A stretch of DNA of 33,924 nucleotides from Micromonosporaceae bacterium (lineage in GTDB: Bacteria; Actinomycetota; Actinomycetes; Mycobacteriales; Micromonosporaceae), in assembly GCA_007130245.1 (NCBI GenBank), contig SLSW01000353.1, forward strand, positions 1-33,924, written 5' to 3'. The notes beneath the pieces were generated by a model, which saw only the letters and a program-made list of their open reading frames with translations, did no database searches and had not been told where the DNA came from. This document shows positions 1-6,814 of this stretch, piece by piece. The position numbers and the translations under genes were made by a program. The first letter of the stretch is position 1, and every line of letters starts with the position of its first letter.

Positions 1-2
1 AG

Positions 3-527
3 CAGGAGACCATCATGGGCAGCGTCAACGCCCTGATCCAGGCCGACGGCCGGCTCAGCGTCTCGGAGTACTGCCTGTCGCGGCTGCTGCACGAGGAGCT
101 GTACGAGGCGGCGAACCGGCGTCCCCCGTGGGGCAGGAAGCGCTACTCGCTGTCGGCCAGCCGGGCCGCCGCGGCCACCCTGCTGGCCACCCTGGCGCAC
201 GCGGGGCACGAGAGCGCCGCCGAGGCGGAGGCGGCCTTCCACGCCGGCACCGCCCGGCTGTTCTCCGGCCAGCGGCTGGCCTACCAGCCGCCGTCGGAGG
301 GGGTGCGGGCGCTGGAGTCGGTCTGGCCGCCGCTGGACGGGCTCAACCCGGCCGACAAGCAGCTGCTGGTGGAGGCGATGGTGACCGTCATCAGCCACGC
401 CGGCGAGATCCGGGTGGCCGAGCTGGAGCTGCTGCGAACGATCTGCGCCATGCTGCACTGCCCGCTGCCGCCGGTGGCGCACCAGCCCGGCGACGTGCGC
501 CCCTCCCCCGGCGGGGCGCACAGCTGA
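3..527 (+). CDS. C-terminal part of a probable M48-family metallopeptidase (TerB-like helical C-terminal region); 5' end outside window
   Basis: Frame is open to the window edge; the 'ALIQADGRLSVSEYCLSRLL...' and '...GEIRVAELELLRTICAMLHCPLPP' segments resemble the C-terminal region of bacterial M48 proteins. The HExxH region is outside the window. Confidence 0.5.
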   Translation, partial: QETIMGSVNALIQADGRLSVSEYCLSRLLHEELYEAANRRPPWGRKRYSLSASRAAAATLLATLAHAGHESAAEAEAAFHAGTARLFSGQRLAYQPPSEGVRALESVWPPLDGLNPADKQLLVEAMVTVISHAGEIRVAELELLRTICAMLHCPLPPVAHQPGDVRPSPGGAHS

Positions 528-582
528 GCGAAGCCGCCGGTAGCCGGAGATGATCGCCGCCGGTGGACGCGCTACCCCACGC

Positions 583-2019
583 TTACCCCGGTTCCGGGGG
601 GTAGCCCGTCCACCGGCGGTGATCATGGACGGGGACGACCCCGTTGCCACCAGCCCCTTCCCGTCGCCCACGGCGCAACCGCCACCAGCCGGCGAGCACG
701 ACGGTGGCCAGGCCGGCCGTCGCGACCAGCAGCCCCACCCACGCCCAGCCGGGCAGGGGACCGTGGCGCGGTCGTCCGGCCTCCCGGACCTCGGCTTCGG
801 CCAGCAACCCGCTCGCCAAGCGCAGGTCCGCCGCGCCGCCGTCCCGGTCGTCGACACCGAACTCGCTGATGGTGTGTTCGCGGACCCCGCGCAGGGCGGC
901 TCCGTCGGGCGGCACCTCCAGCATCCACCTCAGGACCATGGGTCCCCGGTACACCCCGATCAGCATCTCGTCCGGTCCGCGCCAACCCTGGAACTGCACC
1001 ATGCTCGGGTGGTCGACCCTGGACGGGCCCGGTACCGGAGCGCCCGACCCGGTGGCGTCGACGACACCGAAGGAGCGATCGGGGCCCGCGACGGCCAGGA
1101 ACGCGCCGTCCGGAGACCAGGCGGTGCCGTGTTCCGCCAGCCGGGAAAGGCGTGGCGGGTCGAGTGTCCGCAGCAACGTTCCCGACCGGTCGAACACCAT
1201 CACGACGCGGTCCCGCTGCCCGTCGCGGTCGACGAACGTGGACACCGCGACCTCCGTACCGTCCGGCGAGAACGCCACCCGTTGCCCCGGTGCGGCGTCG
1301 GTGTCAATGACCTCGACCCCGCCGGTGGTGGTGTCCAGCAGTGCCAGCCCGTAGCCCCGACGGGCGCTGTCCGGTGGCCGAGGCACCATGTCCGGCTCGA
1401 GCGGGTATGCCACCTGCCGGCTGTCGGGCGACCAGGCAAGCGCCGGAGCATCCGCGGCGCGGACGCCGTCGTCCGGCACCGGGTGCCGGGTGAGCTTGCC
1501 CGTGGTCAGGTCGAGCACGTGCCTGCTGACACCGGCGATCCGGGTGCCGTCCGGCGACAGCAACGGTGCCTGGCGGCCGTGGTCGGTCAGCGCCGCGTGC
1601 AGGTCGCCGTCGACCACCCGGTAGGTGCGGCCGTCGATCCCTACGACGACCATCTGTCCGGAAGCCGGCTGCTGACCGCGCACGGCAGTGTAGGCGGCGA
1701 TGGCTGGGCCGGGCGGCGCGTCGGCGACGGAGGCGGTCCGCCACGAGGCGCTGGCGAACTCCACCGGTAGCACCGGCGGTCCGTCGGTGGAACCGGCGGC
1801 TTGCGGCGCGGAGCGGGCCAGCCACGCCGGCGCCACCGCCACGCCGGCGAGCACCACCAGGACTGCCGCCGCTGCCAGCACCGGCACAGCACGCCGGGGC
1901 CCGGCCGGTGCACGCCGCCGCTCGGCACGGCCGCGCACCGCCGACGCCGCCGGGATCGCGACCGGCACGGTGTCGACCAGGTGCCGCACCGCGGCCCGGA
2001 CCCGCCGCTCAGTGCTCAT
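583..2019 (-). CDS. WD40/TolB-like beta-propeller membrane-anchored protein, partner of the adjacent sigma factor
   Basis: 478 aa ORF; N-terminal hydrophobic segment (AVPVLAAAAVLVVLAGVAVA), repeated 'SPDGT/SPDGA' propeller motifs, C-terminal TM (WAWVGLLVATAGLATVVLAGW). Overlaps the sigma gene stop by 11 nt. Confidence 0.75.
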   Translation of the reverse strand: MSTERRVRAAVRHLVDTVPVAIPAASAVRGRAERRRAPAGPRRAVPVLAAAAVLVVLAGVAVAPAWLARSAPQAAGSTDGPPVLPVEFASASWRTASVADAPPGPAIAAYTAVRGQQPASGQMVVVGIDGRTYRVVDGDLHAALTDHGRQAPLLSPDGTRIAGVSRHVLDLTTGKLTRHPVPDDGVRAADAPALAWSPDSRQVAYPLEPDMVPRPPDSARRGYGLALLDTTTGGVEVIDTDAAPGQRVAFSPDGTEVAVSTFVDRDGQRDRVVMVFDRSGTLLRTLDPPRLSRLAEHGTAWSPDGAFLAVAGPDRSFGVVDATGSGAPVPGPSRVDHPSMVQFQGWRGPDEMLIGVYRGPMVLRWMLEVPPDGAALRGVREHTISEFGVDDRDGGAADLRLASGLLAEAEVREAGRPRHGPLPGWAWVGLLVATAGLATVVLAGWWRLRRGRREGAGGNGVVPVHDHRRWTGYPPEPG

Positions 2020-2488
2020 CCAGATGCTCCTTCAACGTCGACAACCCGCGATGCAGCAGGGATTTGACCGTGCCGGGACGGCACCGGAGCGCCGGCGCGA
2101 TCTCCGTCTCCGGCAGGTCGAGGTAGTAGCGGAGAAACGCCGCCGCCCGCTGGCGGTGGTTGAGCCGGTGCAGCGCCGACCGCACCGCCGCAGCGTCCGC
2201 GCTCGGCGGCGTGGCGTACGCGAGCGGTCCCTGCTCACCGTGCCGGCGCTCCAGCACCCGCCGCCGCACCCACGACGTACAGCGTGACACCACGGCTCGC
2301 CGCAGGTATGCCGCCGGGGTGAGCACCTGGTCTCGGCGGCGCCACCACTCGACGAAGGCGTCCTGAACCACATCTTCCGCCGCAGCCGTGCTGCCGGTCG
2401 TCAGATAGGCAAGCCGAACCAACGGGACATAGTGGGTGGCGTAGACCATATTGAACTCCGAGGTCTCGACCGCCGTCTCCACCGTCAC
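2009..2488 (-). CDS. SigE-family (ECF-like) RNA polymerase sigma factor
   Basis: 'FNMVYATHYVPLVRLAYLTTGSTAAAEDVVQDAFVEWWRR' (region 2) and 'LPETEIAPALRCRPGTVKSLLHRGLSTL' (region 4). GTG start at 2488 preferred over the track's 2923 start. Confidence 0.85.
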   Translation of the reverse strand: MTVETAVETSEFNMVYATHYVPLVRLAYLTTGSTAAAEDVVQDAFVEWWRRRDQVLTPAAYLRRAVVSRCTSWVRRRVLERRHGEQGPLAYATPPSADAAAVRSALHRLNHRQRAAAFLRYYLDLPETEIAPALRCRPGTVKSLLHRGLSTLKEHLDEH

Positions 2489-2556
2489 ACTTTCCCAGGC
2501 GCACGAGTCGCCTGGTTGGTTCCCTGAGGTGGGGACGCGTGGCTCGCCGATGTCGC

Positions 2557-2589
2557 ATCCAGCGGATGTCCAGTGACAGCGCCTAGGTT
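2557..2589 (+). promoter_or_regulatory. Predicted heptad-repeat promoter: ATCCAGC-N4-GTCCAGT-N9-TAGGTT
   Basis: Heptads at 2557-2563 and 2568-2574 (11 bp period), then 9 nt, then TAGGTT at 2584-2589, upstream of the FAD oxidoreductase ATG at 2646. Confidence 0.6.
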
Positions 2590-2645
2590 CAAGCGGTAAC
2601 CCGACCGGCCGCCGGGTTCCTCCCACGTCGTTGAAAGCGAGCAAC

Positions 2646-4076
2646 ATGGCCGACGCCACTGAACTCAAGAGTTTGGCCGATTCCCTGACCGGGTCGCTGG
2701 TGCTGCCGGACGACGACGAGTTCGCGTCGCTGCGCAAGACCTTCCTCAGCCACGTGGCGGAGGTGCTGCCGCAGGCGGTGGCACGGTGCGAAACGCCGCA
2801 GGATGTGGCGCGCGCGGTGAGGTTCGCCCGCGCCCACCAGATGCCGTTCGCCGTGCGCAGCGGCGGGCACAGCTTCGCCGACTTCTGCTGCACCGACGGG
2901 CTGCTGGTCGACCTGGGCCGCATGGACTCGGTTCACCTCGACGGGGAGCTGGTCACGGTCGGTCCCGGTGTGCGACTGGGCCCGCTGGCCCGGCAGCTGG
3001 TCGACCAGGGCCGGATCCTGCCGTGCGGGTGGAACCCGCTGGTCGGCATCGGTGGGCTGGTGCTCGGCGGCGGGTACGGCGCGCTGAGCCGCTATTACGG
3101 CCTGGGCAGCGATCACCTGGTGGCGGCGCAGGTCGTGCTCGCCGACGGCAGTGTGGTGTGGACCGACGAGGACCGCGAGCCGGACCTGTTCTGGGCACTG
3201 CGCGGCGCCGGTTGGGGGAGCTTCGGCGTGGTCACGGCGCTGCGGCTGCGCACCTTCGCAGCGCCACGGGTGACCACCTTCGTGCACCGCTGGTCGTGGC
3301 CACGCGTGGCCGAGGTCCTCGACGCCTGGCAGCGGTGGGCTCCGACCGCCCCGGCCGAGCTGAACGCGGAGCTGGTGCTGCAGTCGCTCGGCCCGCAGGA
3401 AGATCCGCGCGTCACCCTGTTCGGGGTGGTGCTCGGCAACGCGGCGGACGCGCGGCCGCTGGTGGAGGAGTTCATCTATCGGATCGACGCCCACGACGAC
3501 CTGGAGGAACTCACCGAGCTGTCTCCGCGCGCCGGCGCCACCCGCCACACGTACGCAGGGCTGCCGGTGATGGACCGGCAGCCTCCTGGGCCCCCGACCG
3601 GGATGCGGCAGTGGATGCGAGCGGTCAAGTCCGAGTTCTTCGACCGCGCGATGCCGGCGGAGGCCATCGAGGCGCTGGTCGACACGTTCGTCGCCGACCG
3701 GCCCCGCGGTCAGTACCGCGAGCTGGAGCTGATCCCGTGGGGCGGCACGTTCCGGCACGTGCCGGCGGACGCGACCGCGTTCGTGCATCGAGACCCGTTG
3801 TTCCAGATCGGACATCACGCGATGGTCATGGCCAGCGCGGGTGATCCGGAACGTGTCTCGGCGCGGCAGTGGGTGGACCGGTCCTGGCAGGCGGTGCACC
3901 CCTGGGCCTCCGGCATGGTCTACCCGAACTATCCCGACGCCGATCTGCCCGACTGGGCCAGCGCCTACTACGGTGACAACCTGCCGCGGTTGGTGCGCGT
4001 CAAGGCCCGCTACGACCCGGACAACGTGTTCCGGTTCGCCCAGTCCATCCCGCTGCCCGAGGATGCCGGAGGCTAG
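2646..4076 (+). CDS. FAD-binding oxidoreductase, BBE-like (FAD_binding_4 + BBE domains)
   Basis: 'PFAVRSGGHSFADF' (8alpha-His FAD motif), 'VGIGGLVLGGGYG', C-terminal 'NYPDADLPDWASAYYGDNLPRLVRVKARYDPDNVFRFAQSIP' BBE motif. ATG at 2646 preferred over TTG at 2631. Confidence 0.9.
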   Translation: MADATELKSLADSLTGSLVLPDDDEFASLRKTFLSHVAEVLPQAVARCETPQDVARAVRFARAHQMPFAVRSGGHSFADFCCTDGLLVDLGRMDSVHLDGELVTVGPGVRLGPLARQLVDQGRILPCGWNPLVGIGGLVLGGGYGALSRYYGLGSDHLVAAQVVLADGSVVWTDEDREPDLFWALRGAGWGSFGVVTALRLRTFAAPRVTTFVHRWSWPRVAEVLDAWQRWAPTAPAELNAELVLQSLGPQEDPRVTLFGVVLGNAADARPLVEEFIYRIDAHDDLEELTELSPRAGATRHTYAGLPVMDRQPPGPPTGMRQWMRAVKSEFFDRAMPAEAIEALVDTFVADRPRGQYRELELIPWGGTFRHVPADATAFVHRDPLFQIGHHAMVMASAGDPERVSARQWVDRSWQAVHPWASGMVYPNYPDADLPDWASAYYGDNLPRLVRVKARYDPDNVFRFAQSIPLPEDAGG

Positions 4077-4153
4077 GAACGACCCCGGTCGGCCGTGGCT
4101 GGCAGGTTGCGCACCGGACCACCCGGCGCCACTGCGCTACAGACGTGTGTAAT

Positions 4154-4188
4154 GCCCGGTGGCCGGCACGGTGGCCAGCCCACCGGGC
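4154..4188. terminator. Hairpin between convergent FAD oxidoreductase and precursor P1
   Basis: GCCCGGTGG (4154-4162) / CCACCGGGC (4180-4188), perfect 9-bp stem between gene ends at 4076 and 4201. Confidence 0.55.
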
Positions 4189-4200
4189 GGACCTCAGCGG

Positions 4201-4338
4201 TTACCCGACAAGGTCGGATGCGACGACGTAGGTGTCGAAGTTACATGAGACGGCCCCGCAGGTCAGCGTCTCACACCCACCTCCGGTCAACTGATGTTCT
4301 TCGCTCAGCAGCTCCAGCGCTTCCAGCTCAAGCTCCAT
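4201..4338 (-). CDS. Lanthipeptide precursor P1: MELELEALELLSEEHQLTGGGCETLTCGAVSCNFDTYVVASDLVG
   Basis: Manually translated; leader shared with P2-P4; LTGG then Cys-rich core; SD AAGGAG upstream. Alternative ATG at 4347. Confidence 0.85.
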   Translation of the reverse strand: MELELEALELLSEEHQLTGGGCETLTCGAVSCNFDTYVVASDLVG

Positions 4339-4498
4339 CGTGTTCATCTCCTTCCGGCGCTACGGCGCCTCGTTGTCGGTGACTGGTCCGGCACGGTGAA
4401 ACCGGTGACGCACCGCCTCACCATGCCGTACCATCGCTAATGGTGGATGTCTGCGACCAAGGGCATGGGACGTTGATGCCGCCGGAAAGCAGCCGACA

Positions 4499-4533
4499 CC
4501 CGGGCGGACCGGCCCGAACCCGGCCCGCCCGGG
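4499..4533. terminator. GC-rich hairpin between P2 and P1
   Basis: CCCGGGCGG (4499-4507) / CCGCCCGGG (4525-4533) with an additional 4-bp inner stem. Confidence 0.45.
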
Positions 4534-4541
4534 GCGTCACA

Positions 4542-4685
4542 TCACAGCTGCGTGTGAGCGTCGCTGACGAACCCGCAGGACAGGGCGTCGGCGCAGGAGA
4601 GCAGGCCACATGAGACCATGTCACATCCACCGGTGAGAGCGGACTCCTCCTGGAGAAGCTCCAGTGCGTCGAGTTCGAACTCCAC
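4542..4685 (-). CDS. Lanthipeptide precursor P2: (V)MEFELDALELLQEESALTGGCDMVSCGLLSCADALSCGFVSDAHTQL
   Basis: GTG start preceded by AAAGGAGGTGA; leader homologous to P1/P3/P4; core has four Cys, three of them preceded by Ser. Confidence 0.85.
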   Translation of the reverse strand: MEFELDALELLQEESALTGGCDMVSCGLLSCADALSCGFVSDAHTQL

Positions 4686-4757
4686 GGCGGTCACCTCCTT
4701 TCCGCATCCACGGGACCTGCCACGGCGGTAAACCGCGACGATGCCGCCGCCGATCTT

Positions 4758-4773
4758 TGCCGGCGCGCCGGCA
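4758..4773. repeat. Perfect 16-bp palindrome TGCCGGCGCGCCGGCA between P3 and P2
   Basis: Read directly; lies in the ~100-nt gap between P3 stop and P2 start. Confidence 0.7.
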
Positions 4774-4786
4774 CCGCTTGGGTGGA

Positions 4787-4921
4787 TTACCGCCTCGTAA
4801 ACAGGTCTTCACTGGTGATGTGGCACGGGTCCGAGTCCAGGTAGCAGGTCTCCACCGTGCACCCTCCGGTCAGCGGCTGCTCCTCGTGCAGCAGCTCGAG
4901 CGCGTCCAGCTCCATCTCCAT
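4787..4921 (-). CDS. Lanthipeptide precursor P3: MEMELDALELLHEEQPLTGGCTVETCYLDSDPCHITSEDLFTRR
   Basis: ATG preceded by AGAGGAGGTGA; shared leader and LTGGC junction. Confidence 0.87.
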   Translation of the reverse strand: MEMELDALELLHEEQPLTGGCTVETCYLDSDPCHITSEDLFTRR

Positions 4922-4972
4922 GATCGATTCACCTCCTCTCCGTATGTTCCTCGTTCCGGTGCAGCTCCACCG

Positions 4973-6808
4973 CTAGGCGTGCGCCCGCAGATAAGGCGGA
5001 CGCTGCCGCCCGGCACGGTGTCGTCTGCCGTCCGGCTCTGGGCGAGCAGGGTCGTCAACGTCCCCTGCTACATCCCCGCAGTGGCTGAGAAAGTCGGTGA
5101 TCTCGGTGGCGAGCGGGTCGGTGCCAGGTCCGACCGGTTGATGCCCACGGCCGGGCACTTCCCGGTAGGTGACGGTGGCACTCGAGCGCTCGCGCAACGC
5201 TGCTATCAGTGCCCGCGAGTGTGACACCGGGATAGTGAGGTCATTCTCGCCGTGGATGAGCAGGATGCGCCCGGTGACGCTCCCCGCCAGCGACAACAGG
5301 TCACGTGCGCCCACACAGCCGGGTGGTTCACTGGTCGCGTCGAGGCGTTCGATCAGTGCCCGGACACCCGGCGACGCCTCCGGGTAGAGACGCCGGGCGG
5401 AAAGGAACGGCGCCACCGCGACACACGCCGACCACAGTTCCGGCGCGTAGGCCATGGCCAGCAGTCCGAGGTATGCGCCGTAGCTCACGCCGAACAGGCC
5501 CGGCGCACGGCTGCCGGCCGGTCGCACCGAGTGGACATGACGTGCGACCGCGAGCACGTCCGCCAGATCAGGATGGCCCCAGGCGCCCTTGATCGCGTAC
5601 TCGTGGTCGTGACCGTAGCCGGTGCTGCCGCGCTGGTTGACGGCGATCACGCAGGCGCCGTCCGCGGCCAGCTGCTGCAGACGGTGATCGAAAGCCAGGC
5701 TCCAGTGCTCCGACGGTCCACCGTGCAGGGCGACGATGACCCGCGAGGCGGTCGCCCAGTCCGGCCCATACACCACCGCCTCAAGTGGTCCCTCGGCGCC
5801 CGGCAGCATGGTGGTGACCCCCGGTGTCCACCCGCCCGGGTCGGGCTCCGCCGGCTGCGGCCGGTCCTCTCCCGGCGACTGCCACCACCACGTGGTGGGC
5901 GCGGTGGGAGTGGAGTGCGCCAGCCAGGCCCCGTGGCAGGTGAAGGCGGCCACCGAAGCGGTCACGCCGGGGGGAAGCGGCAGCGGCCGCGACCGACCGC
6001 TCGACAGATGGTGGCGCAGCACCGAGGTGGCCGCACCGTGGTGCACCCGCAGCAGCACCTCGTCGCCGTCCGGAGTGAGGGCGATCGGGAGAACGGAACC
6101 GTTGACGTGCTCCGGGCCGGTGAATTCCCGGACGGCACCCGGGTCGCCCACGCGCGCGCGGCCCAGCCGATGCCCGTGGCGGGTATCCAGACCGAACAGC
6201 ACCGCACCGGCGCTGGCGAGCAACGGCACGATGCGTCCCCCGCCCGTGGGCTCTGCCAGAGTGGACAGTGTTCGTCGGCTCAGGTCGAGCTCCAGCACTC
6301 GCTGCTGACCATCCCGCTGCCCGCTCATCAACAGCCGGTGGCCGACGACCACGGCGTTGCCGATGCGGTCCGGTGTGTCCGCCACCATCTCGACGCGCGA
6401 CAGATCGTCACTGATCAGGTAGAACCCGGTGCCGGCCTGGGCGCCACCCTCGCCGTTGGCGGCACCGATACCAAGGGCGGCGCCGTAGCCGGCGGGTACA
6501 GCCAGTAACCGCAGGCCGGGGCCGGTCAGCGGCGTGTCCGCTCCGTCCGGGAAGACTGCCAGGTGCTGCCTGGCAGGCTGTCCTGACCGCCACCGCGAGC
6601 ACAGCAACCGCCCGTCGCTCAACGGCAGCATCATGGCCGAATACGGGTCGCCGTCGAGCCGCCAGCGGCTGTGCCGCTGCGGGCCCGCGGCGCTCAGCTC
6701 CCACTGCTCCACATGGCCACGGCCGTGGTCGTCGACCGTGACACATCCGGCGCGCAGACCGTCCAGGGACAGGCGGAGGCTGATCCGCGAGATGACCGGT
6801 GCGGTCAT
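4973..6808 (-). CDS. S9-family (prolyl oligopeptidase/acylaminoacyl-peptidase-type) serine peptidase, putative leader-processing enzyme
   Basis: C-terminal alpha/beta-hydrolase with 'LHGGPSEHW', 'GLFGVSYGAYLG' (Ser), 'IHGENDLTIP' (Asp), 'VPGRGHQ' (His); N-terminal propeller-like region. 6 nt downstream of the synthetase stop. Confidence 0.88.
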   Translation of the reverse strand: MTAPVISRISLRLSLDGLRAGCVTVDDHGRGHVEQWELSAAGPQRHSRWRLDGDPYSAMMLPLSDGRLLCSRWRSGQPARQHLAVFPDGADTPLTGPGLRLLAVPAGYGAALGIGAANGEGGAQAGTGFYLISDDLSRVEMVADTPDRIGNAVVVGHRLLMSGQRDGQQRVLELDLSRRTLSTLAEPTGGGRIVPLLASAGAVLFGLDTRHGHRLGRARVGDPGAVREFTGPEHVNGSVLPIALTPDGDEVLLRVHHGAATSVLRHHLSSGRSRPLPLPPGVTASVAAFTCHGAWLAHSTPTAPTTWWWQSPGEDRPQPAEPDPGGWTPGVTTMLPGAEGPLEAVVYGPDWATASRVIVALHGGPSEHWSLAFDHRLQQLAADGACVIAVNQRGSTGYGHDHEYAIKGAWGHPDLADVLAVARHVHSVRPAGSRAPGLFGVSYGAYLGLLAMAYAPELWSACVAVAPFLSARRLYPEASPGVRALIERLDATSEPPGCVGARDLLSLAGSVTGRILLIHGENDLTIPVSHSRALIAALRERSSATVTYREVPGRGHQPVGPGTDPLATEITDFLSHCGDVAGDVDDPARPEPDGRRHRAGRQRPPYLRAHA

Positions 6809-6814
6809 GTCGCG

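Noticed and set aside
550-1770. 406-aa + ORF opposite the propeller gene
   Set aside because: Low-complexity Arg/Pro/Gly-rich translation typical of antisense GC-rich frames.
2589-3899. 436-aa minus ORF antisense to the FAD oxidoreductase
   Set aside because: Shadow ORF; the + strand has strong FAD_binding_4/BBE motifs.
4418-4630. 70-aa minus ORF between P1 and P2 as a further precursor
   Set aside because: Lacks the ELxALELLxEE leader and overlaps the P2 coding region in another frame.
4621-4812. 63-aa minus ORF MKTCLRGGNPPKRCRRAGKDRR...
   Set aside because: Alternative frame overlapping P2 and P3; no conserved leader and basic, low-quality translation.
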